A stretch of 34,294 nucleotides of DNA from Ignavibacteriota bacterium. Its GTDB lineage: Bacteria; Bacteroidota; Ignavibacteria; Ignavibacteriales; Melioribacteraceae. The stretch lies in contig PDPT01000030.1 in NCBI GenBank assembly GCA_002746605.1, positions 1 to 34,294 on the forward strand. The letters are read 5' to 3'. Shown here piece by piece: positions 15,242-24,503 of the stretch; positions within the stretch are counted from its first letter, which is position 1; every line of letters begins with the position of its first letter. The notes under the pieces were generated by a model, which saw only the letters and a list, made by a program, of their open reading frames with translations, made no database searches and was not told where the DNA came from. The position numbers and the translations under genes were made by a program.

Positions 15242-17377
15242 CTATTCTTCTTTTGCATCATTTTCTTCGGAAGCTTCTTTATCTTTACGCCTCTTTTGTT
15301 CTTCGAGAAGTATTGCCTTTCTTGATAAATTATACTTACCGTTTTCTTCTTTGGTAAGTTTCACCTTTATCATATCTCCTTCTTTTAGAATATCAGAAAC
15401 TTTATTTGTTCTCTTAATATCTATCTGAGATACATGAACAAGTCCTTGCTGATTTGGCATAAATTCTACGAAAGCTCCAAAATCCATAATCTTTACAACT
15501 TTTGCATCATAAATTTTACCAATTTCAGGATCAGAAGTTAAACCGATAATTCTTTCTTTTGCTTGCTGAACATTTTCTTTCAACTGTCCGGAAATAAAAA
15601 CGTGTCCGGTTTCTTCTATATTTATTTCTACGGCAAATTCTTTTTGAATACCTTGAATTACTTTTCCGCCAGGACCAATAACAGCACCAATTTTTTCAGG
15701 ATTAATTTGCGTTGTTAACTGCTTAGGAGCATATTTCGATAATTCTTTTTTCGGTTCGGAAATAACAGAATTCATTATATCCAAAATTTCTAATCTTCCG
15801 TCTTTTGCTTGTCTTAAAGCATTTTCCATAATTTCGAGAGAAAGACCTTGAATTTTAATATCCATTTGAATTGCCGTAATTCCTTTATCACTTCCGGCAA
15901 CTTTAAAATCCATATCACCAAGGTGATCTTCATTACCTGAGATATCAGAAAGAATTGAATAGTTCTCATTTTCTTTAATCAATCCCATTGCAATACCAGC
16001 AATAGCACATTTGGAAGGAACACCGCCATCCATTAAAGCAAGCGATCCAGCACAAACAGTAGCCATAGAAGATGATCCGTTTGATTCAGTAATATCAGAA
16101 TTAATTCTTAATGAATAAGGAAAAACACTTTCATCGGGAATAACAAATTTCAATGCTCTTTCGGCAAGATTACCATGGCCGGTTTCTCTTCTGCTGGTTG
16201 CACCGAATCTTCCAACTTCGCCAACGCTAAAAGGAGGAAAGTTATAATGAAGAATAAATCTTTTTTTGTACTCTTCATCTAATCCATCAATAATTTGTTC
16301 ATCAGATTTTGTACCGAGTGTTAATGTTGTTAAACTTTGTGTTTCGCCTCTTGTAAACAAAGCCGAACCGTGTGTTCTTGTGAGCAAACCGTGTTCAATG
16401 GTTATAGGTCTAATTTGAGTTGTAGTTCTTCCATCAAGTCTTTGTCCGTTACTTAAAATTTGCTTACGCATTAAATCCTTTTCTATATCGTGTAGAAGCT
16501 CTTTGATGGTAATTTCTTCTTCTTCCCATTGTTCTTTTAGCGATTCTAACACAGAGTTATTGAGCTCACTGTTTCTTTCGGCTCTTTCTTCTTTTCCGAG
16601 AGTTGTAGAAACTAATTTCGAATATTTTTCGTAAGCTAAGTCATAAACATTCTTCTTTAATTCTTCGTCAATTTCTTTTTCTTGAACAACATATTTTTCC
16701 TTACCGCATTCGTTTCTTAATTCATTTTGAGCGGCAACAATTTTTTTGATTTCTTCATGAGCTGTTTTTAGAGCACTCAATAAATCTTCTTCACTTACTT
16801 CTCGAGCTTCACCTTCAACCATAACAATTGAACTTTCGGTTCCTGCAACGGTTAATTCCATATCCGATTCCGTAGTTTGGCTTTTATCGGGATTAACAAT
16901 AAACTTCCCTTCGTTTCTTACAACTCTTACTTCACCAATAGGCTCTAAAAAAGGAATATCAGAAATTGTTAAAGCAGCCGAAGCACCAACTGCGGCTAAA
17001 ACATCGGGATCGTTATCACCATCGTAAGAATAAACTTGAGCAATAATTTGCGTTTCGTTTTTAAATGCTTTGGAAAATAAAGGTCTGATTGGTCTATCAA
17101 TTAAACGTGCAGAAAGAACTTCTTTATCTGTAGGTTTCCCTTCACGTTTAAAAAAGCCGCCGGGATATTTTCCGGCAGCAAATGCTTTTTCTCTATATTC
17201 TACGGAAAGAGGAAAGAAATCTTGCCCTTCTTTAGCTTCTTTCGCCATAGTTGTAGCAACGAGAACCATTGTTTCTCCGCATGTAACCATCACCGCTGCA
17301 TTTGCTTGTCTTGCATATCTGCCATATTCGATGGTTAATTTTTTTCCATCTATTTCAACTTCTTTTGTATAAATCAT
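15242..17377 (-). CDS. pnp: Polynucleotide phosphorylase
   Basis: This 711-residue 3'-5' phosphorolytic exoribonuclease of mRNA decay carries all family domains: RNase PH 1 (about 10-215, with FFPLSVEYREKAFAAGKYPGGF), the helical linker, RNase PH 2 (about 320-550, with GETQSLTTLTLGT and the active-site run GDMDFKVAGSDKGITAIQMD), then KH (GAVIGPGGKVIQGI, about 565) and S1 (about 625-690, KIMDFGAFVEFMPNQQGLVH). It ends in a short charged tail. The ATG at 17377 has a GAGGAA site. It follows rpsO by 12 bp, the classical rpsO-pnp pair. In the family, PNPase often represses its own mRNA; no site for that is evident here. Confidence 0.97.
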   Translation of the reverse strand: MIYTKEVEIDGKKLTIEYGRYARQANAAVMVTCGETMVLVATTMAKEAKEGQDFFPLSVEYREKAFAAGKYPGGFFKREGKPTDKEVLSARLIDRPIRPLFSKAFKNETQIIAQVYSYDGDNDPDVLAAVGASAALTISDIPFLEPIGEVRVVRNEGKFIVNPDKSQTTESDMELTVAGTESSIVMVEGEAREVSEEDLLSALKTAHEEIKKIVAAQNELRNECGKEKYVVQEKEIDEELKKNVYDLAYEKYSKLVSTTLGKEERAERNSELNNSVLESLKEQWEEEEITIKELLHDIEKDLMRKQILSNGQRLDGRTTTQIRPITIEHGLLTRTHGSALFTRGETQSLTTLTLGTKSDEQIIDGLDEEYKKRFILHYNFPPFSVGEVGRFGATSRRETGHGNLAERALKFVIPDESVFPYSLRINSDITESNGSSSMATVCAGSLALMDGGVPSKCAIAGIAMGLIKENENYSILSDISGNEDHLGDMDFKVAGSDKGITAIQMDIKIQGLSLEIMENALRQAKDGRLEILDIMNSVISEPKKELSKYAPKQLTTQINPEKIGAVIGPGGKVIQGIQKEFAVEINIEETGHVFISGQLKENVQQAKERIIGLTSDPEIGKIYDAKVVKIMDFGAFVEFMPNQQGLVHVSQIDIKRTNKVSDILKEGDMIKVKLTKEENGKYNLSRKAILLEEQKRRKDKEASEENDAKEE

Positions 17378-17389
17378 TAATGTTCCTCG

Positions 17390-17659
17390 TTATTTTCTAA
17401 TTTTCAATTCTTTTATTATTGTTCTGTATCTTTCAATATCTTTCTTTTTCATGTAATCTAGAAGTCTTCTTCTTTTACCTACCATCTGCATTAAACCTCT
17501 ACGAGAAGCATGATCTTTTTTGTGGCTCGAAAAATGACTTCTTAAGTCATTTATTCTTTCCGTTAGTATTGCAACTTGAACTTCAGCTTTACCACTATCT
17601 TTTTCGCTTGCTCCAAATTTTTTAATTAGTTCTTGTTTTCTTTCGCTTGTAACTGGCAT
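17390..17659 (-). CDS. rpsO: 30S ribosomal protein S15
   Basis: At 89 residues it is the normal length for S15, a primary binder of the 16S rRNA central domain (helices 20-22) that also bridges to the 50S subunit. The conserved helices are clear: [31 protein letters not shown] (the loop with [15 protein letters not shown]) and [19 protein letters not shown]. The ATG at 17659 has a GGAG site. It sits between ribF and pnp. The 72-bp leader holds a stem-loop with a tandem G-U/G-C step that may serve for autoregulation (separate entry). Confidence 0.97.
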   Translation of the reverse strand: MPVTSERKQELIKKFGASEKDSGKAEVQVAILTERINDLRSHFSSHKKDHASRRGLMQMVGKRRRLLDYMKKKDIERYRTIIKELKIRK

Positions 17660-17688
17660 TTTTTTTCTCCATTATTATGATTCAATGT

Positions 17689-17710
17689 AATTCCAGAATT
17701 AACCGGAATT
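17689..17710 (-). promoter_or_regulatory. Stem-loop in the rpsO leader, possible S15-binding site
   Basis: On the minus strand the arms AATTCCGG and CTGGAATT pair over 8 bp around a 6-base loop, 29 bases before the rpsO ATG. The two pairs nearest the loop are G-U followed by G-C. S15 is known to recognise a G-U/G-C step in 16S rRNA and in several mRNA leaders, so this could be an autoregulatory site. Only the hairpin is seen; binding is inferred. Confidence 0.3.
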
Positions 17711-17731
17711 AATTAGTTATTTAATTTTTTA

Positions 17732-18670
17732 TTATTTAAAATTTCTTTTTATTGTTTCTTTTGCTTTGTTTACATCTTCTTTAATTTTTTCTTTCAGTTC
17801 ATCTACCGAAGTGAATTTTTTTTCATCTCTTATTCTTTCTAAAAAATGAACAACTATTTTTTTTCCATAAATATTTTTATTGAAGTCAAAAATATAGACT
17901 TCGATAATGGGCTTAATTGCATTATTAAATGTTGGTCGTAATCCAATATTGGTTAAACCAAAATATTTCTCACTATCCAAAACTACTTTTACAAGATAAA
18001 CTCCATTTTTAGGAAGAAGTTTCTCATTGTTACAAATTGAAATATTGGCAGTAGGAAATCCAATTGTTCGTCCTCTTTTACTTCCTTCTTCAACCGTACC
18101 TTCGCAGCTATAATCTTTACCAAGCATCTTATTAGCTTCTTTAATATTTCCTTCAAGTAAAGCATCACGAATTTTAGTACTACTTACTATATGCCCGTTA
18201 ATTTTTTTAGGACCTACAACGGAAATTTCAACATCTTTATCTTTAGTATATTCTACCAACTTATTCAAATCACCTTTTCTATCATTACCAAATTTATGAT
18301 CATAGCCTAAAATTAAATGTTTGGCATTAACTTGATTTATTATTATGTCATTAAAAAAATTTTTATAAGTTTTTTTTGAAAACTCTTTTGTAAACTTAAT
18401 AATATATAAAAAATCTACTTCAAGTTTTTCAAAATATTTAATTTTTTCTTCTAAAGGAGTAAGTAATTTCAAGTTATAATTATCTAACACTATTGTACGC
18501 GGGTGCGGATCAAAAGTTACTACAACACTAAAACACCCATACTTTTTTGCTTTAGAATTCAGCTCTTTTAATATCTCTAAATGTCCGATGTGTAAACCAT
18601 CAAAAGTTCCAATTGTAACAACACTTTTGTCAAACTTTTTAATTTTATCGGTATTTTTTACTATTTGCAT
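17732..18670 (-). CDS. ribF: Bifunctional riboflavin kinase / FAD synthetase
   Basis: This 312-residue bifunctional enzyme turns riboflavin into FMN and then FAD. The N-terminal nucleotidyltransferase domain has VTIGTFDGLHIGH (18-30) and VTFDPHPRTIV (51-61), and ends with VSSTKIRDAL (162-171). The C-terminal kinase domain begins near 185 with EGTVEEGSKRGRTIGFPTANI (GRTIGFPTANI at 200-210) and contains NIGLRPTF. Length and domains are complete. It lies between truB (15 bp) and rpsO (72 bp); the truB-ribF-rpsO order is widespread in bacteria. No FMN riboswitch is visible upstream. Confidence 0.96.
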   Translation of the reverse strand: MQIVKNTDKIKKFDKSVVTIGTFDGLHIGHLEILKELNSKAKKYGCFSVVVTFDPHPRTIVLDNYNLKLLTPLEEKIKYFEKLEVDFLYIIKFTKEFSKKTYKNFFNDIIINQVNAKHLILGYDHKFGNDRKGDLNKLVEYTKDKDVEISVVGPKKINGHIVSSTKIRDALLEGNIKEANKMLGKDYSCEGTVEEGSKRGRTIGFPTANISICNNEKLLPKNGVYLVKVVLDSEKYFGLTNIGLRPTFNNAIKPIIEVYIFDFNKNIYGKKIVVHFLERIRDEKKFTSVDELKEKIKEDVNKAKETIKRNFK

Positions 18671-18685
18671 TATAAATAATTTAAC

Positions 18686-19387
18686 TTAAACAATTACCTG
18701 GATATCACTTAACTCTTCCAAACTCAAAGCATTATTTACATAATATTTTCCAATCATGGTTCTTCTTAATTTGCTTAAATGAGCACCACACTCTAAATCT
18801 TTACCAAAATCATCTGCAATTACTCTAATATATGTTCCCTTTGAGCATTTAACATTGAACTCTATATCAGGTAAATTTATATCTTTAATTTCAAAATCAT
18901 ATATCGTTACTGTTCTCGGCTCTCTTTTAATTTCAATTCCCTTTCTGGCATATTTATAAAGTGATTTTCCTTTATGTTTTAGTGCCGAGTACATTGGGGG
19001 AATTTGTTGAATTTCACCAATAAATTTTTTCTTTACTTCTTCAATTCGTTCATTTGTAATGTGCTCAAAGGACTTAATTTCTATCGGCTCTGTTTCACTA
19101 TCCATAGAGGGCGTTCTTGAACCGAGAGTTATTATCCCTTCATAAACTTTATGTTGATCTTGATATTTATAAATTTCTTTAGTTTTTTTGCCTGCACAAA
19201 CAATTAATAATCCCGTTGCTAGAGGATCTAATGTTCCGGCATGACCAACTTTTCTTATTTGCAATTTTTTCCTAACTGCACTTACAATATTAAATGAAGT
19301 TTTATATTTTGGTTTATCAATTAAAAGAACAAGTCCTTCCGAAATTTCATTCGGAAATATCTGTTTCGTTTGATTTGTTATTAACAT
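18686..19387 (-). CDS. truB: tRNA pseudouridine-55 synthase
   Basis: This 233-residue enzyme makes pseudouridine 55 in the T-loop of tRNAs. It shows the start GLVLLIDKPKYKTSFNIV and the catalytic segment KVGHAGTLDPLATGLLIVC with Asp54. The family segment PPMYSALKHKGKSLYKYARKG is present as IPPMYSALKHKGKSLYK, then RVIADDFGKDLECGAHLSKLRR. It is shorter than E. coli TruB because the C-terminal PUA-like part is mostly missing, as in many relatives. Its ATG at 19387 lies inside rbfA, with a 41-base overlap; no better start exists downstream. Confidence 0.95.
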   Translation of the reverse strand: MLITNQTKQIFPNEISEGLVLLIDKPKYKTSFNIVSAVRKKLQIRKVGHAGTLDPLATGLLIVCAGKKTKEIYKYQDQHKVYEGIITLGSRTPSMDSETEPIEIKSFEHITNERIEEVKKKFIGEIQQIPPMYSALKHKGKSLYKYARKGIEIKREPRTVTIYDFEIKDINLPDIEFNVKCSKGTYIRVIADDFGKDLECGAHLSKLRRTMIGKYYVNNALSLEELSDIQVIV

Positions 19388-19718
19388 CTTTAATAGAATT
19401 TAATAAGTCATTCATACGTTCTACATAATCCAAACTATCATCTATATAAAAATGAAGTTCGGGTGTATATCTTAAATTTGCTTCCTTTGCTAATTCAAAA
19501 CGAATCAAACCTTTTTTTGTTTCGATGTATTGAAGGACATCATCTCTTTTGTCTTTATCATAAACAGAAATATATACCTTGGCAATTTTTAAATCAGGTG
19601 ATATTCTTGTTTTTGTAATTGTTACCAAACTTAATTCGGAAGCAGAAATTTCGCGTATAAAAATTTTACTTAAAACTTCTTGTACCAAACCGGCAACTTT
19701 TTCTTGTCTTACGCTCAT
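19347..19718 (-). CDS. rbfA: Ribosome-binding factor A
   Basis: This 123-residue protein binds the immature 30S subunit and helps 16S rRNA maturation, above all in the cold. Family features are RQEKVAGLVQEVLSKIF at the N-terminus, ITKTRISPDLKIAKVYISVYD in the middle (seen as ISPDLKIAKVYISVY) and LRYTPELHFYIDDSLDYVERM near the end. It starts one base after the infB stop, and its last 41 bases overlap truB. The last 15 residues (NNKSNETDISE at the end) are polar and may be free of function, which would allow the overlap. Confidence 0.93.
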   Translation of the reverse strand: MSVRQEKVAGLVQEVLSKIFIREISASELSLVTITKTRISPDLKIAKVYISVYDKDKRDDVLQYIETKKGLIRFELAKEANLRYTPELHFYIDDSLDYVERMNDLLNSIKDVNNKSNETDISE

Positions 19719-19719
19719 G

Positions 19720-22509
19720 TTAAGAACTTAGCTTTTGTTTTGTTTCAACTATTTCATAAGATTCAATAATATCGTTAACCTTTATATCGTTAAAGTTTGC
19801 AATATTTAATCCGCATTCATAACCGGCATCTACTTCTTTTACATCATCTTTAAATCTTTTAAGTGTAGCAAGTTGGCCTTCATAAATTACCACACCATCT
19901 CTAAAGAGTCTTATTTTATTATTTCTAGTAATTTTACCATCTTGTACATAACATCCTGCAACTGTTCCTACTTTAGGAACTTTAAAAGTTTCTCTAACTT
20001 CGATAGTTGCAACTAATTTTTCAGAAATAATTGGCGAAAGCATTCCCTCCAATGCGGATTTAACTTCGTTAATCGCATCATAAATAACATTATACAATCT
20101 TATATCAACTTTTTCCTGCTCTGCTAACTTACGAGCATTAGTATGTGGTCTAACATGAAAGCCTACAATTATAGCGTTTGATGCAGCTGCAAGGAGTACG
20201 TCCCCTTCCGAAATTGCCCCAACACCCTTATGTATTACTTGAACTCTTACTTCGTCATTGGATAATTTCATAAGCGAATCAGCTAAAGCTTCTACGGAAC
20301 CATCAACATCACCTTTTACTATAAGTGGTAAATCTTTAAGTTCACCTTTGCCAATTCTGCTTGCTATATCATCAAGAGTAACTAATTTTACTTGTCTTTG
20401 GTCTTGTTCTCTTTGTAATTGTTGTCTTTTAAGTGCAACTTCTCTTGCTTCTCTTTCAGATTCAACCACAATAAATGTATCGCCGGCTTGTGGTGCACCT
20501 TCGAAACCAAGCACCAAGACAGGAGTGGAAGGACCGGCTTCTTTAACTTTTTTGTTTCTTTCATCGAACATTGCTCTTACTCTACCGTGATAATTACCGG
20601 CTACAAAAGGATCGCCAATTTTCATAGTTCCTTTTTGAACGAGTATTGTTGAGGTAATTCCTCTTCCTTTATCGAGTTCTGTTTCTACAACTGTACCTCT
20701 TGCTGCCCTATCATGATTAGCTTTAAGTTCTAATAATTCAGCTTCTAAAAGTATTTTTTCTAATAATAAATCAATGTTAGTACCGGCTTTGGCAGAAAGT
20801 TCGACACTTTGATATTTACCGCCCCAATCTTCTACAAGAATATTTCTATCTGCAAGTTGTTGTTTAATTTTATCAACATTTGCAGTGGGTTTATCTACTT
20901 TATTAATGGCAACTATTATTGGAACTCCTGCAGCAAGTGAGTGATTTATCGCTTCAACTGTTTGCGGCATAACTGCATCATCAGCAGCAACAATTAAAAC
21001 TACAATATCCGTTACTCTTGCTCCTCTGGCTCTCATTGCGGTAAATGCTTCGTGCCCTGGTGTATCGAGGAATGCAATTGATTTGCCGGGTTCAACTTCT
21101 ACTTTATAAGCTCCGATATGCTGCGTAATACCACCTGACTCACCGGCAACAACATTAGCTTTTCTTATATAATCCAACAACGAAGTTTTACCGTGATCAA
21201 CATGTCCCATAATTGTTACTATTGGTGAACGAGGCTGTAAAGATTCTTCCGGATCAGGCGTATCTTCCAAAACATCTGATGTATATTCTTCCTGAAGTTC
21301 AACATCAAAACCAAAATCATCAGCAATTAAAGTTATTGTTTCAAGGTCTAAGCGTTGGTTTATGGAAACCATTAAGCCCAATCCTATACATTTGGAAATT
21401 ACTTCACTTACCGAAACATTCATTAAATTAGCCAACTCATTTACGGCAATAAATTCAGTAACTTCTATCTTTGATGATTTTTCTAATTGTTTTTGTTCAT
21501 TAATTTCTTCTTGTATTTCTTGTTTTTCTTTTCTTTTTTTCTTTCTTACGGAAGCTCTTTCTCCAACACCTGTACTACTTACACCTTGTAATGTTCGTTT
21601 AATGGTAGCATCTACTTCTCTTTTATCAACTACAAACTTTTTAGCTTTTTTATTCTTCTTGGCTCTAATTGCTTCTTCACTAAGTTCTATTGATTTCGAT
21701 TTATTTTTTGCTTTAAGTTTTCTTTTCTTCTTCTTACCTTCATTTTTTGGGGCAAATTTTCCTGCATCCTCTTTTTTAGTTTCAACTGATTTTTTCTCTT
21801 GCTTTTGAGGAGCGGGCTTATCTTTTTTCTTTTTACTTTTTTTATTGGCATCGAGGTCTATTTTGCCTATAATTGTTAATCCCTTGTTATTTTTTTGCAG
21901 CTCCAATTCCGAAGCTGTCTTAAAAATCTCTACCTTTTCCTTCTTTACTTCTTCTTTAGACTCTTCTTTTTTGTCAGTTTCTTTTTGTACTTCTTGTTTT
22001 TCTTCTACTTCCTCTTGGGTATCCTCGACTACTATTTCAGTTTCTTCAGGTTTCGCTAATTCTTTTTCGGTTTCAAAAGGTTCATCGGTAATTTCTTCAG
22101 CTTCTACTATTGGTTCCACTTCATTTTCGGTTACTTCTTCTTCCTCAATTTTATCTTCCTTAACTTCCTCTTCAGCAGTCTCTTCTTTTTCTTCTTCAAC
22201 AACTTCAGTTACACTTTCTTCCGGAGTTTCTTCCTCTACAATTGCTTCCGACTCAACTTCTTCTTCTTTTTCACCGCCTAAACTTTTTTGGAATTCAGAG
22301 ATTTTTCTATAATGTTTTTCCGATTTTTCAATATCCTTTTGGAAGTGGTCTCTAATTTCATCTATCATTTCATCTGTAAGTATAGATGCATGAGATTTAA
22401 CATTAAAATTTTTAGATTTTAAATGTTCAACAATGCTATCTGTAGAAAGATTATACTCAGCAGCAAACTTATAGATTCTCATTTTTTTTGGTTTAGTAGG
22501 ATTAGCCAT
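19720..22509 (-). CDS. infB: Translation initiation factor IF-2
   Basis: This 929-residue GTPase brings initiator tRNA to the 30S subunit. An IF2_N segment (about 10-60) is followed by a long linker: strongly acidic at about 80-195, then basic, lysine-rich at about 220-335. A second IF2_N-like region lies at about 350-405. The G domain has [19 protein letters not shown] (G1, GHVDHGKT 435-442), LDTPGHEAF (G3) and AINKVDKP (G4). Domains II, III and IV complete the protein, with [18 protein letters not shown] and [14 protein letters not shown]. It starts 17 bp after nusA. The length is at the upper end for IF-2, owing to the linker. Confidence 0.97.
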   Translation of the reverse strand: MANPTKPKKMRIYKFAAEYNLSTDSIVEHLKSKNFNVKSHASILTDEMIDEIRDHFQKDIEKSEKHYRKISEFQKSLGGEKEEEVESEAIVEEETPEESVTEVVEEEKEETAEEEVKEDKIEEEEVTENEVEPIVEAEEITDEPFETEKELAKPEETEIVVEDTQEEVEEKQEVQKETDKKEESKEEVKKEKVEIFKTASELELQKNNKGLTIIGKIDLDANKKSKKKKDKPAPQKQEKKSVETKKEDAGKFAPKNEGKKKKRKLKAKNKSKSIELSEEAIRAKKNKKAKKFVVDKREVDATIKRTLQGVSSTGVGERASVRKKKRKEKQEIQEEINEQKQLEKSSKIEVTEFIAVNELANLMNVSVSEVISKCIGLGLMVSINQRLDLETITLIADDFGFDVELQEEYTSDVLEDTPDPEESLQPRSPIVTIMGHVDHGKTSLLDYIRKANVVAGESGGITQHIGAYKVEVEPGKSIAFLDTPGHEAFTAMRARGARVTDIVVLIVAADDAVMPQTVEAINHSLAAGVPIIVAINKVDKPTANVDKIKQQLADRNILVEDWGGKYQSVELSAKAGTNIDLLLEKILLEAELLELKANHDRAARGTVVETELDKGRGITSTILVQKGTMKIGDPFVAGNYHGRVRAMFDERNKKVKEAGPSTPVLVLGFEGAPQAGDTFIVVESEREAREVALKRQQLQREQDQRQVKLVTLDDIASRIGKGELKDLPLIVKGDVDGSVEALADSLMKLSNDEVRVQVIHKGVGAISEGDVLLAAASNAIIVGFHVRPHTNARKLAEQEKVDIRLYNVIYDAINEVKSALEGMLSPIISEKLVATIEVRETFKVPKVGTVAGCYVQDGKITRNNKIRLFRDGVVIYEGQLATLKRFKDDVKEVDAGYECGLNIANFNDIKVNDIIESYEIVETKQKLSS

Positions 22510-22526
22510 AATAATTATACCGTTTT

Positions 22527-23774
22527 TTATTCTTCTTCTTCAAATTGTGCTTTAATAATTTCGATAACTTCTTTTGCTTTGTCTTCATCAAAATCTTCAA
22601 TTTCAACTATTTTTTCAAAACCTGCAGATAAAACTTCCACCGCTGTATCGTAACGATTGTTAATTAAAATATCAACAACTTCACTTCCTAATTCTTCTCT
22701 TAGGCTTACTAATTCAATATCATCTTCATATTCTTCAAATTGTTTTTCTTCTCTTATAACTTCAATTTCGTAACCAGTAAGCTTAATAGCAAGTCTTATA
22801 TTAACACCATTTCTGCCTACAAGAAGTGAAACTTGATCGCTATCTGCATTAACAGTACAAGTTTTGTTATCTTCATCAAGTTCAAGCTGTTTAATTTTTG
22901 CCGGAGCAATTGCTCTTTGAATGTAAACTATCGGGTCATCCGAATAAGTAATTACATCTATATTTTCATTGCTTAGTTCTCTTACTATAGCATGAACTCT
23001 AACACCTTTCATTCCTACACAGGCACCAACAGGGTCTATTCTTGCATCGTTGGAAATCACAGAAACTTTTGCTCTTTCGCCCGGTTCTCTTGCAATGTCT
23101 TTAATTTCAATAATTCCATCATAAATTTCCGGAATTTCAATTTCAAATAATCTCTTTAAGAATAGGTTATCTGTTCTGGAAATGATAATTACAGGTCCAT
23201 TTGGTGTTTTTTTAACTTCTTTGATTACGGCTCTTATCGTATCACCTTTTCTATAACGCTCTCTCATTATTTGTTCACTGCGGGGCAATACAAGTTCATT
23301 CTTGTTGTGGTTTACCAAAATATCGTTCTTTCTTATTTGATAAATATCACCTACAACTATCTCACCGAGCATTTCAGAATATTCTTTATAAATCAATTCT
23401 TTTTCGATTTCTCTGATTTTTTGATTTAAGTTTTGTCGTGCTAAACTTATATGTCTTCTGCCAAACTTGCTTAAATCAATTTTTTCAATATATTCTTCAC
23501 CGACTTCAAGTTCATCTTCATTTCCTTTTTCATTTACTTCATCAATACTGATTTCCGTTTCTGGATTTTCAACTTCTTCAACAATTTCTCTTTCGAGAAA
23601 TATCTCAATATCACCTCTATCCATACTAACAACAACTTCAAAATTTGCATCTTGTCCGAATTGCTTTTTTACCAAAACACCAAAAACTTCTTCAATTATT
23701 CCACCCAAAACATCTTTATCAAGACCTTTTTCTTTAACCATATACGAAAATGATTCAACGATAGAACTATTCAT
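22527..23774 (-). CDS. nusA: Transcription termination/antitermination factor NusA
   Basis: This 415-residue protein has the NusA order: N-terminal RNA-polymerase-binding domain (about 1-130, here with an acidic insert [23 protein letters not shown] around 85-107), S1 (about 140-205), KH1 (about 235-300, with [21 protein letters not shown]) and KH2 (about 305-370, with [20 protein letters not shown]). A short helix-hairpin-like tail (about 375-415) follows. It modulates pausing, termination and antitermination. The ATG has a strong GGAGG site. It follows rimP by 16 bp. A terminator-like hairpin before rimP could allow NusA to control its own operon. Confidence 0.96.
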   Translation of the reverse strand: MNSSIVESFSYMVKEKGLDKDVLGGIIEEVFGVLVKKQFGQDANFEVVVSMDRGDIEIFLEREIVEEVENPETEISIDEVNEKGNEDELEVGEEYIEKIDLSKFGRRHISLARQNLNQKIREIEKELIYKEYSEMLGEIVVGDIYQIRKNDILVNHNKNELVLPRSEQIMRERYRKGDTIRAVIKEVKKTPNGPVIIISRTDNLFLKRLFEIEIPEIYDGIIEIKDIAREPGERAKVSVISNDARIDPVGACVGMKGVRVHAIVRELSNENIDVITYSDDPIVYIQRAIAPAKIKQLELDEDNKTCTVNADSDQVSLLVGRNGVNIRLAIKLTGYEIEVIREEKQFEEYEDDIELVSLREELGSEVVDILINNRYDTAVEVLSAGFEKIVEIEDFDEDKAKEVIEIIKAQFEEEE

Positions 23775-23790
23775 TTTTAAGCCTCCGTAA

Positions 23791-24234
23791 TCAAAAACTT
23801 GTTTTAACTTTTGCTTTTTTTATGTTAATAAATTTTATTTCTATTTCTTTTTTTTTGTATTCAAAAAATAATGTATCATCCTTAATATTATTAAGTTTGG
23901 CTTCAATACTTTGAACTTTTTCACCATCATCAAATGATAGTTTAAATTCTCTGCTAATGTTTTTAAAATATTGCTCTAAATAAATTAATGGTTCTTCTGT
24001 GCCGGGCGAAGAAACTACGAGTTGATAGTCCAAATTGTTTAAGCTGCTTGTTTCCAATTTTTCTTTGAATTTTCTGCTAAACTCTGCACAATCATTTGTA
24101 CCTACTCCAACTTTGCTATCAATAAAAACTTCTATCTCAGGAGTTTTTTTTACTCCTTTAATTTTGGTTTTTATTAACATAAATCTGAAATCTTCAGCAG
24201 TACTCTTTGCAATATTTTCTATTATTTCTTTCAT
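23791..24234 (-). CDS. rimP: Ribosome maturation factor RimP
   Basis: This 147-residue protein is of RimP size and assists 30S assembly. The N-terminal part includes VFIDSKVGVGTNDCAEFSRKF, the conserved D-x-x-x-G-x-x-x-D-C-A-x-x-S motif, seen here as GVGTNDCAEFS. Then comes LDYQLVVSSPGTEEPL, the family's L-E-V-S-S-P-G segment, and an SH3-like C-terminal part ending KAKVKTSF. The position just before nusA is decisive and is the same in most bacteria. Similarity is patchy outside these motifs, as is common for RimP. The ATG at 24234 has only a weak ribosome site, and a terminator-like hairpin ends 16 bases before it. Confidence 0.92.
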   Translation of the reverse strand: MKEIIENIAKSTAEDFRFMLIKTKIKGVKKTPEIEVFIDSKVGVGTNDCAEFSRKFKEKLETSSLNNLDYQLVVSSPGTEEPLIYLEQYFKNISREFKLSFDDGEKVQSIEAKLNNIKDDTLFFEYKKKEIEIKFINIKKAKVKTSF

Positions 24235-24250
24235 ACTTTATAATGTAAAC

Positions 24251-24271
24251 AAAAATCGCCCTTACGGGCGA
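24251..24271 (-). terminator. Terminator-like hairpin immediately upstream of rimP
   Basis: On the minus strand TCGCCC-GTAA-GGGCGA (24256-24271) forms a perfect 6-bp GC-rich stem with a GNRA-type GUAA loop and is followed by TTTTTG. It lies 230 bases past the MATE gene and its U tract ends 16 bases before the rimP ATG. It either ends the upstream transcript or acts as an attenuator in the rimP-nusA leader. It is by far the most GC-rich run in this AT-rich gap. Confidence 0.7.
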
Positions 24272-24503
24272 AAAAAAGAATACTTAATTTAATATTTTAT
24301 TTGCCTAATTTCAATATAAATTGTGACTTATCAGAGTATAATTCGCCGAAGACAGGCAAGAAAAAGAAAGATAATTGATACATTTAACAATTAAGCAATT
24401 TTTTTCGCTATTCCGGTATATAACTTATTCTTAACCTAAGTAACTCATACAAAATTTTTTATTTTCACATCTTTGCTTCACGCATCAGTGATATGAGGTT
24501 ACT

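Noticed and set aside
21362..22312. Two plus-strand frames of about 150 codons, rich in Ser and Phe, opposite infB
   Set aside because: They are the antisense reading of the Glu/Lys-rich IF-2 linker (GAA/AAA codons read as TTC/TTT/TCT) and have no independent coding signs.
24440..24502. Imperfect inverted repeat GTAACTCATA / TATGAGGTTAC after the MATE stop
   Set aside because: It has a bulge, a loop of over 40 bases and no U tract; too weak for a terminator call.
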